Translations under genes and position numbers: made by a program | From: Ceratotherium simum simum | Lineage: Eukaryota > Chordata > Mammalia > Perissodactyla > Rhinocerotidae | DNA length: 64,000 nucleotides | Reading direction: 5' to 3' | NCBI RefSeq assembly: GCF_000283155.1 | Contig: NW_004454171.1 | Span: forward strand, 14,180,639 to 14,244,638 | The notes under the pieces: model-generated | Databases searched by the model: none | Told to the model about the DNA's origin: nothing | What the model saw: the letters and a program-made list of their open reading frames with translations, nothing else | Part shown: positions 23,064 to 35,178 of the stretch, piece after piece | Position numbering within the stretch: position 1 is the first letter of the stretch | Layout of the letters: every line of letters starts with the position of its first letter

Positions 23064-24004
23064 GGTACCATGGCCAGCAATTTCCTTCGAAATCTGATCT
23101 ACACCTGTGTTTCTTAGCTTAATCTCCTGGCTCTTCCCCATTCCTCATGCCCTCTCCCCTCCATCAGATGCTCCAGCCAAAGGGATCCGTTTTCTAGTTC
23201 TTGAATACGAGGTTCCCTTCGTACCTGTGGAACTGGGTCGCACCCCTCTCTCTGTTTCCAGTCCTCTTCCTTGCTCCCTCCCTTCTTCCCTTTCTTAGTC
23301 ATTTATTAATCAACACCCCTGGACCAGGTGCTATGCTAGGTCCTGGGATTACAAAGAGGAATATGACTTTGCCCTTGTCCCTGACTCCCACGTGTTCTAG
23401 AGTGGGGGACTGTGACCCCGTCATACCTGCACTTCACGGTGACAACTGCTCTGATGTGGAGCTGTGGAGCTGTGGGCCCCTGGGACTGGGAGGAGGCCAG
23501 TCCAGCTCACAGAGCACCACTGCTGGTGCTGAGCTTTGACGAAGAACTAGATTGTGCTTCTCCCGGGCTGAGGGTAGGGAGCAAGAGGGAACGTTCTGTC
23601 AGTGACAGGGAACCCCGAGAGAAGTCTCACAAGAGTCCTCCTCACACAGTTCTTATGGATTTGCATGGCCTGCTATGTGACTCTTGGCAAAGACAGATTG
23701 TCGCCCAGCACCTGCACAGCTGGGGTGCAGAATTCATCTCCACCTGTGTGGCCACCAGATGACTTATCCAAGGTGCTTTGCAGGGAGTCTGATCATTGGC
23801 ACAAATCCAACGAAAAATTAGTTTCTATTCTAGAGTAACTTCAGTAAAATTTTGTTGATTTAAACTAATAGCTGATCTGTAATATGATGTATTTTTGCTT
23901 TGTTAACCGTGCTCTTTCTGATTATTATAGAACTGTTCTTTTTGATACCTCATGACAAGCATTAGATAATCCTTTCAAGTCAAGTGAAACCCATATGATG
24001 ATGA
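23064..24004. other. Intron, includes a decayed L2-like stretch
   Basis: At about 23300-23400, tttattaatcaacacccctgg, accaggtgctatgctaggtc and tgactttgcccttgtccctg resemble an antisense L2 3' end (weak). The several overlapping open frames at 23107-23838 show no domain or splice support. Confidence 0.4.
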
Positions 24005-24240
24005 CAATGCTGGGCATTTACACAACAGTTTATATACTTTCTAAAGTCCTTTCTTGTGTTTGATCTCGTTGAGTCTCTACAGGCTTGTTTGTTAAGCAGG
24101 TGCCAGAATCTCTACTTAGAGATGAGGAAACTTTGGCTCAGAGAAGTTCTGAGACCCTGTGAGGTGGCTGGCAGGTGACGGGGATGGGATGAGAATTCTA
24201 GGCTCTTGTGTGCTAAAGCAATGCTTTTTCCATAATACAA
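24005..24240 (-). mobile_element. MIR SINE, antisense
   Basis: acttagagatgaggaaactttg, gctcagagaagttctgagac and the tail gcaatgctttttcca follow antisense MIR. Upstream tttatatactttctaaagtcc fits the same element. Confidence 0.75.
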
Positions 24241-24384
24241 TCTGCTATTTTTGTAAACTATTAAATATTGTGTCACAAATAAGAAGAACCAGAGCATAAA
24301 AGTGAAAGAGGAGAAATCCACGTTACTATTTACTGGGAACCTTATTGTACATGTGTATACATTTTAGGCGTGATGGGGGTGGAT

Positions 24385-24925
24385 TGTGTTAATCAGAGTT
24401 CTTCTGGTTATAAAAGGGAGAGATTTGTTGGCTCACTTAACTGACAAGTCTGGTGGTTCTGGCTTTAGGAACAGTCAGATGCAGGTTCTCAAATGATGCT
24501 GTCAGAACTCTCTCCTGATCTCTTGCTTTGCTTGCCTCTCTGTTGGCTTCATCATTATTGGGTGGTGGCCTGATGATGGTCAGCAACTTCAGTTTTATGG
24601 CCTATGAAACTAGCCAGACCACGGAGAAAGAGTACCTCTTTCCTAAACAAAAGGGGCTTCTTCTTGTCAAAGCCCCAGATCTAGGGCTCATGGACACACT
24701 GGATTATGTGTCCCCACCCCCAGATCAATTCCTGGGTCCAAGGGTGCAGTGTTCTGGTCATGTTGTGAGGGCAAGGGGGACGTGTGAGATTGGAGAGAGG
24801 AATCTTCTTACTTCCCTCTGTCCTCTGATCTCTTTTTATGTCCACTTGCTTCTCAGAAGCAGACTGTGCATGAGTGGCAAGTCATCACATATAACATTTA
24901 AAATGAGACCTAAGTAGAGAGATAG
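24385..24925 (+). mobile_element. Unclassified interspersed repeat, copy 3
   Basis: gtgttaatcagagttcttctgg, agagatttgttggctcactt, aactgacaagtctggtggtt, caaatgatgctgtcagaact and later tcctgggtccaagggtgc parallel the other two copies. A 129-codon open frame at 24528-24917 lies inside and is not supported as a gene. Confidence 0.5.
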
Positions 24926-26569
24926 GATGTAAGTAAATGGGAGTTTAGAAAAGAGAGGGACTAATGGCTCACTGGCTCCCATTATGTGGTAAAGATATGC
25001 TGGATGGGTTGGTGCTGAGAGTATATGAAGCTTGGTTGTGGATCACACCATTAAAAAGGATTAAACATCTTCTAAAACTCTACAAACCGTTTATGGAGAT
25101 GATTGTATACTCTTCAAAACCAGTCACTTAACTAGGCAAGCCCAAATCAATTGAGGCGGCTTGTGAAGGTGGAAAGGACCGTTGAATGGTAATCAACTCA
25201 AAACCTATGATTCTGGAATTTAATGGTTTTTCTTTTCACTTCTTTCTTTGAAAATTGCCATTAAAAAAACCCCAAACTAATCGCAGAAAGAATATGTGAT
25301 TGTGCCTTCTCTGAAACTGGTGTTAGTGATGTTAGAACTTGGCTGATCGATTTTTCTTCTTACTTCTTCATGCCTGTTACAGTTATACTTTGTCATCTTG
25401 CTTACATTTATTATTTTTTTCCTCTGCACTCTGGTGCTTATTTCAAGCAAAGCTAAATGGCTTTGCTGCTTAGTTAGGCATAAAACACTGAGAATGTTCT
25501 GGTGTGTGTATCTTCACACATGCTGGGAGATCGAGGGTTGGAAGATTAATCTCATTCAGCATTTTCTGTGGAAGAAAAATAATGCAGTTTATTTCACCTT
25601 TTGTTTATGTAAATGGTTAAAATAACGGTTTTCGTACTTTTATAAATTTAAGTGAAAATATGGAGATAAAATGAGATATTCTTAAGCTAAAAGCGATGAG
25701 AGTGTCTAGATCTTTCTATATGTTGTCATCTGAGATTTTATTTTTTCTTTCAAGCTCTTCTGATAAAAGGAAGTCTTCTAGTAGCCTCAAGGACAATAAT
25801 GCTTGAGAAAATTGAGTATTTAAATAGAGACCTGAGTCAACAAAAACAGTCATTCCATGATCAACTAAGTGAACTTTTCAAATTTGTACAGAAAGTTACA
25901 CTTCTAGAATCATATTTTTATTAGCTACCCATATGTTAGTTATTAATTTGTATTAATTTGAGGCTGATAATTATGAATGTAAAATGGGGATTACATGGCT
26001 TCTCAAAAATATGTTTTCATATTTCTTGATATTTGGGCTTTTCAAGAAATAAGAACAGTCAAAGTGATGTAACCGTCTCAGTCATTAACAAGCAGAATAT
26101 TCCGCTGGCCTGACAGTTATTGTCCTTATGCTAATAACAGGAGATGGGGCTCTAGTGAGATTACACATTGGCTCTTCCAGTCCCCTGAGGAAATTGTAAA
26201 ATTCAGCTCATTGGGTTGTGATTAGAAAAGAAGTGTATTTAAATACCAAAGAAATCGTAGGTACCTCAGCACACAGTATGCCAAGGGCATGCACTTGAAT
26301 CCTTTTAATCTCTAGGTGTGGCCCATTTTATAACTATTTCTGTAAGCATCCAGAGACTGGACATTTGGCTGTACAGCATTGTGTAATCATATCCGCATGC
26401 TTTGCCTTATGACATAGAATGAAATCTTCATAAGGACAGGGCTAGCTGTTGATGACTTTGTGAGTCGCCCGCCTCCATAGTGTGGTCCAGGCTCAAGAAG
26501 ATGCTCTGTCACTGACAAGATGGACACGGGAGCGGAAGATTTAGCTTTCTTTTCCGACGCTGTGTAACT
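24926..26569. other. Intron, nothing recognised
   Basis: AT-rich and apparently unique. No supported gene. Confidence 0.4.
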
Positions 26570-26790
26570 GTTAATGATGATAATAATCATAACTATTGTG
26601 GAGCGCTTGCTTGGCTCCTTGGCCAGGTATGTGTAATAAGACATTTGATCCTATTCTTATAACCTATTAAATAGGCTTATTTAAATATTATTGTTGTTAT
26701 CACTATTTTATGGTTGAGACCACCAGGCACAGAATGGTTCAGTAACTTGCCTGAGGTTGCACAGTGAGTGGAGTTGCCGGGATACAGACC
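26570..26790 (-). mobile_element. MIR SINE just upstream of the NEBL exon, antisense
   Basis: gataataatcataactattg, gagcgcttgcttggctcc, ttatggttgagaccaccagg, cagtaacttgcctgaggttg and cacagtgagtggagttgccg match antisense MIR over nearly its full length. It ends about 175 bp before the exon. Confidence 0.85.
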
Positions 26791-26928
26791 GGGCGGCCTG
26801 GCTGTGCCCCGCTGCCTGTCCCTCTGCCGCCTGCTGGTGGAGGTGTGTCTGGAGGCACTGCTTTCAATTTTAGCAGCTTCTTTGGCTCTGGCCTGTCCTG
26901 AGTGGGATTTGCCATTCCTCTGTTTACT

Positions 26929-26964
26929 TCTTTCTTTCTTTCGTTTCCCCCCTTCTTCTGTTAG
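26929..26964 (+). promoter_or_regulatory. NEBL: Splice acceptor and polypyrimidine tract of the NEBL exon
   Basis: An almost uninterrupted C/T run ends in ctgttag and directly precedes the exon. It contains repeated ctttctttctttc and a run of six C. Such a tract is expected to bind U2AF strongly. Branch point candidates are not obvious by eye. Confidence 0.85.
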
Positions 26965-27072
26965 GTCAAGTACAAAAGAGATTTTGAAGAAAGCAAAGGG
27001 AGGGGCTTCAGCTTTGTTACGGACACTCCTGAACTACAGAGGCTGAAGAGGACTCAGGAACAAATCAGTAAC
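26965..27072 (+). CDS. NEBL: NEBL internal exon encoding one nebulin repeat (LIM-nebulette/LASP2 isoform)
   Basis: The exon is 108 bp, exactly 36 codons, without a stop. It begins [10 protein letters not shown] and ends [17 protein letters not shown], with KGRGFSFVT between. This is one actin-binding nebulin module: a YK motif near residue 3 and the conserved DTPE at about residues 20-23. From memory, LIM-nebulette has nearly this exact repeat, with isoleucine where this copy has phenylalanine in FSFV. The LASP1 paralogue instead reads EEFEKNKGKG and RIKKTQDQ, so NEBL is favoured. The product is a LIM-nebulin-SH3 scaffold that binds F-actin at focal adhesions and Z-discs. The acceptor AG is at 26963-26964 after a pyrimidine-rich tract, and the donor GT is at 27073-27074. 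Both boundaries are phase 0, so skipping the exon would keep the frame and remove one module. A longer open frame (26768-27046) overlaps it in another phase and is not coding. Confidence 0.93.
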
Positions 27073-27078
27073 GTAGGT
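27073..27078 (+). promoter_or_regulatory. NEBL: Splice donor of the NEBL exon
   Basis: The exon ends in AAC and the intron begins gtaggt. GT is canonical. The exon's last base is C rather than the preferred G, and intron position +3 is A and +5 is G, so the donor is of moderate strength. It falls exactly at the repeat boundary after ISN, as in the family. Confidence 0.8.
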
Positions 27079-27257
27079 GACCTTTTGTTCAGTGATGTGA
27101 TAGCCCCAACTCGTGTTTCTGGGTGAGAGAGTGAGACTGGGTGACTGTGGTGTGCAAGTGGTACTCAGTGGACTGATAAAATAGGCCAAGTTCATCTGTT
27201 AAGTTCTTTCCCTTTGATTTCATCACAGTTATCTAGAGCCTCACACTTGAATAGCAA

Positions 27258-27356
27258 TATTTCTGAACACACATTTATTTAATTAAATTGATTTTCAAAA
27301 TACACTTACTAAATAAATCAATTTAATTAAATACATTAAATGTGTATTCAGAAATA
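27258..27356. repeat. Long imperfect inverted repeat near the exon donor
   Basis: The left arm (27258-27295) and right arm (27315-27356) pair over about 37 bp. Pairing has one mismatch and a five-base extra acatt in the right arm, with a loop of about 19 nt. Both arms contain tttaattaaattgattt or its complement. Outer bases gcaa and ttgc may extend the pairing. It starts about 185 bp after the donor and could be a small palindromic transposon relic or an intronic RNA hairpin. Confidence 0.85.
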
Positions 27357-30300
27357 TACCCATTGCCATGAAAAGGAGTTATTATAATTTAGCATCTTAT
27401 TCCATTGTGAATGGTTCTCAGCTTTTGAATTTTTCCCAAACAGGACTTATATAGTTAAATTTTAAAACCTGACAGTTGATTTTGCTGTGGATAAGGACGT
27501 AAAATATACATATAAGGTTAAGTATCTTGAGAAATCTCATATTTGCTAATTATGTGTATATAAGATTTCATACTTTAAATTAGATATTTGTTAAAATGAT
27601 GTATTATGTCTAATTTTTGAAATAAACATCTACATATGAAGTTGGTTTGCTTTGGAAAGCTGTGTCTTATTCAGTAATATATTTCTCTTGAAAAAGAAAA
27701 TTGCGACTAGCGGAAGTTCACAACATATTAGGAACTGAAAAGTTCGAAACATATTAGGGACCAAAAAGTGTTAATTCAGTACTTATTAAAGGTGGATGAA
27801 CAGATCTTCTTCATTTTTGTAATTCATGCCTGTAATTATTCTTTCAAACTATTGTATGAAGTGTGTCAAAATGTGTTTTTTTCAGAAAAAAATTAATTTA
27901 GCGTTAGGTATCCAGGAGGAAGTATGAATGAAAATCACCAACTGTATACATGATATAAAAGTATAAGCAAATATGCAAGATTCATACCATTTTTCATTGA
28001 GAAGTATATTTTTTGTGTCCCTTGTACAGTCACTAAAATTTGTATTTCTAGATGTTATAAGTGATTAACCTTAATTTCCAGGAAATGTTTAATTAGCAGA
28101 TGGTTTTAAACTCACTGTTATTTGGCCATCATTGTTATGCATATATATATAATGACAATTTGCAGATAAATTGTAGTATATAATTGAGAAAAAATTTTAT
28201 GTGTCAAAAGTTCGAAACCAGAATTATTTGACATTTAAACAATTATTTAGAGTGAGAGGAGGCAGAGTAAACACTTGTTTTGGCATATTCCCTTAGGTTT
28301 ATCCATTATCGGCTCTTTAAAAGGACATTTTATGTTAGTAAGGACTTCTTTTTCTTTGAAGAGAAAGAGTTGAATTTTAAGGATTTATGGCTTTGTCCCT
28401 TAGTTTTTCTACAAGAACCCACCAATCATGATACTGAAGATTATGCCCCTCATCTTTCTTCGTCTTCATTCTTTCCTTCAGTCAAAAACCTATTTTTGCT
28501 TTTAAAAATGCAAGTTAGAGATATATTCCACCTGCAGCTACATTTAGTAACGTTTCTTTCTTTCGATTATTTTTGGAGAACTTTTTTTTTTTAATAAAAA
28601 TAATGCTGCACAAAACAAAGTTATATCATAAATCTTCAACTATCTCAGGAATTTATTTCAAGAAGAACTAAACATTTCTATTTAAGACATCCACATGACA
28701 GCTAACATAAGGATTGCAGTTTATTCAAAGGTAAGCCTTTTAATTTATATTCAAATTAAGTTAATATTCATATTTAATAAGAAAAGAACTGATCGTTTCA
28801 CCAACTTTTATCATTAGCAGGAATATACATTTTATTCAATACCAGAGGCTGTTTGCAGATCCGTTCCTAATTATGCAAAAACTCTTTATAGCACAGGTAC
28901 GTATAAATCTATATTTATCATGTACATAGCAGTATATACAAGATACTATTTAGATAAAGCCTATAATTTAGACAATGCTGATTTTTGAAAGCATATAATT
29001 TAGATAACATCTTTAAAAAATTTGTTTTGCAATTGTCTTGATGTTAGCAACCATAACAGTCTTACAAGTAGTTCTTTTAGCCGTGATGAGGCGTATTAAT
29101 GTTTGGATAGCAGTAAAAAAAATATAGATTTCATAATATTACTGTTAGGGATTTACTCGTGAAGAGAGGAAGTTATTAAATATTCTGAGGTCTAGTGAAT
29201 CTATTATTTATTTATAAGGCTGCAACTTTATAAACTTTTTCCATGACCTCACAGAGTTTTCCATATTACTCAAGGATATTTTTTCTATAAGAAACTTGGG
29301 TTAATCTGAAAGGTGGTACTTTGGCTAGTCCGGTTTTCCACATTACTTTCAGATAAACCCACTGAAATACATCGGCCAAATCCAGACAGATATTTTTGAC
29401 AATGGGCTGGATTGTGTCTGTTTTGAGAGGAAGAAGATGAAGAAGTGTCCAGATTGGAGAGACACCAGAATCTTTTGCTGGAGATGCTGAAATGGAGCGG
29501 ATTCATTCTGAAAATTGTAAGGGATATGAGATTTGACCTCAAGTTTAATGCAGGTTGATGTAGGTGGATTAACTAAGTCAGGGTCTTTGCAATCTTTATT
29601 TTTCCATTTGCTTCATTTTCTTATTTGTTTTTGCTTTATTTTGTCTTTGAATACTGTGTGGACCTTTCTAGCTTCTTTTAATCTCTTTTGGACTAAAGAA
29701 AGTATAAAGACATAAAACAGTGCATTTAATGACAACTCCTAGGTGTTTTGGGTCATATGTTATGGATGAATGGGCATTTTTGATTGCTTGTGTCTGTGTC
29801 AGTGTTATGAAATTTTTTCAGCTATTCTCATGTTCATATGTCCAGAATTTGAAATCATTTGGAAATACTCAGTTTGCATATGTTACTGAGATGTGGGATA
29901 GAACACACTGTAAATCTGAAATTGTATGTAGTGAAAAGGGCGGGAGTGAGTTTGGCCTTGACTTCTTTCTTTTGAGGTCTATAATGATAATATATTGAAC
30001 CTGGGAGATTTATTAAATGCTGCAATTTAAAATTATTCTGCTATATTACTCACTTAATATAGCTGCAGAAAGAATAAGAAAAGAGGCAGGATTTCAGAAT
30101 TTACTGAATGGTTGGAAAGAAACAACTGGTTTCTAAAATAAAGAAAATGTTTTTCCATGAAATTCAAGAAGATGTCTAATTGCCTCCCCCCGCCAAATTC
30201 TAGGGCATAAAATCAGAAATGGCAGAAATGTCCTAGTACATTTCCTTTACTAGTACATTTTCTTTACTCAGTGATATTTGACAGTGTACAAACGTGAGTT

Positions 30301-30824
30301 GAAGAATATTGTGTCTTTGAAAATTTTCAAAATGCTTTTTTCTGTTGTCCTTATAGCTCTATCTTGTATGGGTAATTGTAAAGGCTGTTTCTAATTCAGG
30401 TGGTTGCCACCTTCAAGTTTTATAAGTAGTGCATTCAAGGTACCTGCAGCAGGATAGCAGAGCAGAAGCACCACCAGACATCTAAGGGACTCAGCCCAGC
30501 CTTGAGAAGATTGTTGGTGTGTTTCATTCTGTCTGTTTACACGCTAATATAAGCTGCACTTTCGATTGGCTGAGACAGTCTATGGATAAATTGTGAAATA
30601 AAATGGTAAAGTTCAACCCGGAGAAACGTTTCCAATCTTTGTGCTGTAGATAAAATCTAGATGTTTATTTTCTAATTTGTTTCAGGTGGTGGAGAACTAT
30701 TATATGAAAGAGAAGGGAAAAACCCTCCAGATGACAGAATCTTGTATTTTACAGACTGAAGTAGTAAGTGTACCATTATGGGATTTGTCAAGATTGTACC
30801 TGTTCTTGACTCACAGAGGAAATA
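27357..30824. other. Intron, unique AT-rich
   Basis: No recognised gene or named repeat over about 3.4 kb. The low repeat content directly downstream of the exon is compatible with ordinary old intron. Confidence 0.45.
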
Positions 30825-30826
30825 AT

Positions 30827-30863
30827 TGGTGTGTGTGTGTGTGTGTGTACATGTATACATGTG
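30827..30863. repeat. (TG)n microsatellite, short
   Basis: An uninterrupted tg run at about 30829-30848 is followed by imperfect tacatgtatacatgtg. Confidence 0.9.
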
Positions 30864-32679
30864 CGCCTGTGTGTTGGCTTCAATAGGAATCTTTAGAACC
30901 CCCTTTCCTTAGATCACTGGCCCACCGACAATACAGACAAGAGTATTTTCGCCTGTTCTATCTTCTTTCCCTTACCCTGTCAGTATCTATAATTTTGGTT
31001 GTTTCCCAAATACCCTTTTTTACTACCATTTTCAACTTAGCATACTCATTCATAAGAAACACTTACTTGCTTTACAAGAAAAGCTAAGATTGAAGCCCTT
31101 TTTTAACATTGTAGAAAAAAGTCTCTCTGTAATTTGATACTGAAATGTAATTATTTCTAGTTTTTTGAAACAGCTACATAATTTTTCATTGACTTCTTAG
31201 AATGCAAAATAAATTATATGCCCATTAATAAGCTCACGTGGAGACTGCTGATTTAGTTCCCTGAGATTTTGTGAGTTAGCTTCAAAAATATTAGATTATT
31301 GGAGGTAAACATGGCCTAAGAATTGAATAGCAGTGTCTATGGACTATTAAAAGATTTGATTCAAAGTTAGGTTGTGTGTAAGGGTGAGGATGAGGGTAGG
31401 GATGATTATCTAGGGATCTGGTCTCTGTAATTTAAATAAATCATTTTGACAGAGACTGACTGTGGCCATGTTCAGGCTGCTGACGGTGTGAAATTGAGTT
31501 GTATGGTGGACAGAAGACAAGCAGTCAAGAGAAATCCCCAAAGGCAAAATTTGTTATGTAATTGGGTCAACTCATGCATGAGAAATGCATGCTAATTGTA
31601 AACTGGTGGCAAAATTATAGAGTATAAGGCAATTAGGTCTTATATGAACCCGAACAACTGACATAGGATTTTTCTTTCTTTTTGTATTCAGCAAACATAA
31701 AAAAGGGTTTTCTTTTTTTTAAAAAGGCGAGAAAGGTAAAAGTTAGAAGGTCATTTCGTGTTGAAATAGATTGTTAATTTTGTTCTGTATACAAGAAGCA
31801 TAACTGTTTGATAACTAATGAAAAATTTACATGAAAGCTTCTGATTTTGCATAGTAAAGTCTAGTACGCTAAGTAGTTTGAAAGGAGAATGGGATGGTAT
31901 TTTGCTGTAGTTCATAACTTGGTTGATTAACATAGATGATTAGTTATGAGGTCAATGGTTTAGATTTTAAGCCCTTGAAGGCTAGTATTTTCACAGAGTG
32001 AATTTATGTTACTTTAATGGACCGTACCCTTATCGCTGACTTTTCTCAATCTGCAACTCCATTGCATTCCCAGGTAATAGTGGGTCAGTAGCATTATCTT
32101 GAAAGCAAAGATTAAATATGCCACAGAAAGTGATAGAGCAATAACGTGCATTTTCCTTCTAATACCTAACACATGTATGAATGTTTTATTCCTTTTGAAA
32201 CACTTTGACATACCTGGTCTAATTAGATCCTCTGAACAACCTCTCCTCAGGGAAAGTATTTCTGTAAGGAATACTTATACTTTCATGAGAAAGATGTACG
32301 GAAAATCACCTCTCGGTCCTTTCTTGTTTCCAAATCTGTGGTTTCCCTTCCACCTGGTTTTGCTTTATTTTTCCACCTAGGAGAAGAACTTCAAAGGTTG
32401 ATCTCTTCTTTTATCCTCAATTTTTTAGCCACAGTCACTTAAAGAAACAAATACATCCCAGACTAGTAATTACTTGTGCATGGCAGGTACAAGAGTTGTG
32501 GTTGTACAATGGTATTGTCTAAAGAGGAGGTTTGGGAAGGCCCCCCCCCCCCCAATAAAAGAATTAACACATATGACTTCTTGTTGGAAACAGAGATGAA
32601 GGATCCAGAAAATAATTTCTGAAGATCCTCTTTTGTGAAATCTCTTCTTCCCGTTCCTTTTTTTTCAATCCCTCTGTGT
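30864..32679. other. Intron, nothing recognised; contains a C-run
   Basis: AT-rich unique sequence. A run of about 14 C at 32540-32553 is prone to length change and sequencing error. No gene seen. Confidence 0.45.
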
Positions 32680-33350
32680 TCAGACCTTTATCCTGCCTGG
32701 GTTATTGCAGGAGCCTCCTCATTGGCCTTATCTCCTTCCAGGCTCTTTCTGCTTCTTCCATTCTATCTTAAACACTGTCACTAGATGAGTCCTTCTAACA
32801 TATCTCTTTCATCAAGACCCTAATTATGACCCACTAAAAATCTTTCCTTGGCCCTCCGCTTTGAGTCGGATAAAGTCTAATCTAAGCTCCTTAGTTCTGA
32901 CTCTAAGGAACCCTCCACAACCTGCCCCTAAATTATTTTTCATCTTATCTTTCACTGCCCTTCAACACTGTTCTTCCATTTCTGTTAGGCCTGGCTACTT
33001 ACTCTGTTCTGGGCTTTTGCATGAGTCATTCCTCTCATTTGGAACAATTTCACACCGTCTGTAAATGACATCCCCACCTCCTTATCCTAGACACACGCTC
33101 AGACCCCAGCTATAGCCATCTTTCTCATCTCTGAATCATGATAGTGCTTTGTACCATGGCACTGTTATCTGTACCACTCGCTTCACACATCGCAGTCCAC
33201 ATTTTGGTTTTAATTAGCGTTTCACGTGGTATGTGTTTTTACTCTCTAACTAACATCATAAAGATGAAGATCATCCATGTCCTTTTCGCTGTGTTTTTTG
33301 TATCTCCAAGAATGCATATCATGGTGCTCTGTGCTTTGCCTTTCTTGTCA
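32680..33350 (+). mobile_element. L2 LINE fragment, sense
   Basis: gggttattgcaggagcctcc, ataaagtctaatctaagctcc, aaccctccacaacctgcccc, cttcaacactgttcttccat and gggcttttgcatgagtcatt follow the L2 3' ORF and 3' end in order, with many substitutions. Confidence 0.75.
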
Positions 33351-33439
33351 CGTCATTAATTTCGGCCCGCCCTCCCTTGTTTGGATTGTGGGAATAATCT
33401 TGTAACTCTTCTTCCCTGCCACAGCGTTGCCCTTCCTCT

Positions 33440-33870
33440 CTCCCAAGCTGTTCTCATGCTTTTGTGCAAGGTTCCTAAAATGCACCTCTGATCATGTCAC
33501 TCTCTTCCTTAAAATCTGTCAGTGGCTCCCCATTACCTTTGGAATAAAATGCAAAATGTTTAGCAAGGAATGTGAGGCTGTCCCTGGATACTGCCAGCTG
33601 AGATCTCAAGCCTAGTGTCCTCTTGGACCTTGAACCCTATCTACATCAGACTTATGCCTGGAAGGCCCTTTGCACCCTCTCCCTGCCCATCCTCTGCCCA
33701 AAGGCTGCCTCCTCTTCCCTGGCCTCACTCTCCCTCTCACCACCTGGCAGTCTGGTTCTATGGCTGCATTATGAGTTTTCTTCCTTCTACACTGAACTCT
33801 GTGAAGATTCGGGCTGTGTTTTTTTCTCTGTAGCCCCAGGGCCTAGCACGGAGCCAAATTTGATAAATAA
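33440..33870 (+). mobile_element. L2 LINE fragment, sense, second copy
   Basis: atcatgtcactctcttccttaa, cagtggctccccattacctt, gaataaaatgcaaaatgttt and a 3' end gccccagggcctagcacgg ... taaataaatgagttga match L2. It lies directly after another sense L2 and restarts upstream in the consensus, so it is a separate insertion or a tandem duplicate. Confidence 0.8.
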
Positions 33871-34099
33871 ATGAGTTGACTCTTTGTGACAACAAATCAT
33901 CTTTCCATGGCTCCTCACTCTGCCCAAGGCTGCCGGCTCTGGGATGGCTTATCCAGGAGGGCCCCTGATAAACACACTATTTTGATACTTTGAGGAGTGA
34001 ATCTCTCTAGCCTTGTGTGAATTTCATCTTATAATGGAGAATATTACATGGTGTTCTAATCTTTCTAGATTTATTTTAATTAACCATCTCTTTTAAGAT

Positions 34100-34440
34100 C
34101 TGTGTAGATATCACACTGACTTTCTTCCTTAAAACTCCCAGATCTTTCTTCCATTCCACCATTCTCCAGCACAGAGTAGTTACCTATAAATATTTATTCA
34201 GTAAATGACTGAATTCTTTTAAGGGTGTTATTTCCCAAAAAAATTTTTTTTTTCTTTTTCAGAAGAGTCTGCCTTTCCATCCACTTCTCAGGCTAGGCAG
34301 GTAAAATCTTTCCTAGTATATGCGCCACAGTAGAGTAGAGAACTAATCTATCTTTTCAACACAAAATTGCTAATGCCTAGAATAGTGCTCAACATATAGC
34401 AGATGCTCTGTAAATGTGTGTTGAGTAAATGAGTGAGGCA
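34100..34440 (+). mobile_element. L2-like 3' tails, sense
   Basis: Two tail-like pieces: ccagcacagagtag ... taaatatttattcagtaaat (about 34168-34208), and gcctagaatagtgctcaaca ... tgttgagtaaatgagtga (about 34375-34436). They are decayed and short. Confidence 0.5.
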
Positions 34441-34784
34441 ATAATATGCAAAATATTGACTGATTTTGCACATTCTTCCTCTTGAAACTTCGCTTTGCAA
34501 GAGAGTTCTTAGCTTTTAAAATTGCTTTGAATTTGTCATTTCTTTTGTGCTGCTTGATAAACACCTATTTTTCACTTTCTCTTGTTTTGGCTTATTCAGT
34601 GATTTCTATAGTTTTATCAAAAGATTATAGCAGCATTCTCTCTGTAAAGTAGGACTGTTTGCTTTCTAATGTGGCAACTAAGAATTTCATTATATTAGAA
34701 ATGCAAGGACTGCCCCTGTTTTAAAATGTCATAGCCAGGGAATTCTTCTTGGTGTCTAAGTATCTGAAAATAATAGGGCTTGCA

Positions 34785-35178
34785 TTAGTCTGCTCAGGCT
34801 GCCATAACAATACACCACAGGCTGTGTGGCTTAAATGACAGAAATTTATTTTCTCATAGTTCTAGAGGCTGGAAGTCCCAAATCAAGGTCCAGTAGGGTT
34901 GGTTTCTGGTGAGAGCTCTCTTCCTGGTTTGCAGATGGCTGCTTTCTTGCTGTGTCCTCACATGGCCCTTCCTCCATGCATGTGCATGAGAGAAAGAGAT
35001 CTCTGGCCTCTCTTCCTCTTCTTGTCAGGACATTAGTTGAGTAGGATCAGGGCCCCACCCTTATGACCTCATTTGACCTTAATTACTTTCTTACAGGCCC
35101 CATCTCTAAATACAGTCATATCAGGGGTTAGGGCTTCAACATATGCATTTTGGGGGGACATGTTTCAGTCTATAACAG
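34785..35178 (-). mobile_element. MLT1-type LTR (ERVL-MaLR), antisense
   Basis: cattagtctgctcaggctgc, gtggcttaaatgacagaaat, tagaggctggaagtcccaaa, ttgctgtgtcctcacatggc, ccccacccttatgacctcat and ggggttagggcttcaacata follow antisense MLT1. It is nearly full length and solo. Confidence 0.9.

Noticed and set aside
24528..24917. 129-codon plus frame
   Set aside because: Same dispersed repeat family; no domain or splice support.
26768..27046. 92-codon plus frame overlapping the NEBL exon
   Set aside because: It reads the exon in the wrong phase and runs across the splice acceptor; the frame encoding the nebulin repeat is the supported one.
33440..33874. Overlapping plus-strand frames of 62-83 codons
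   Set aside because: They fall in a sense L2 fragment with stops and frameshifts.
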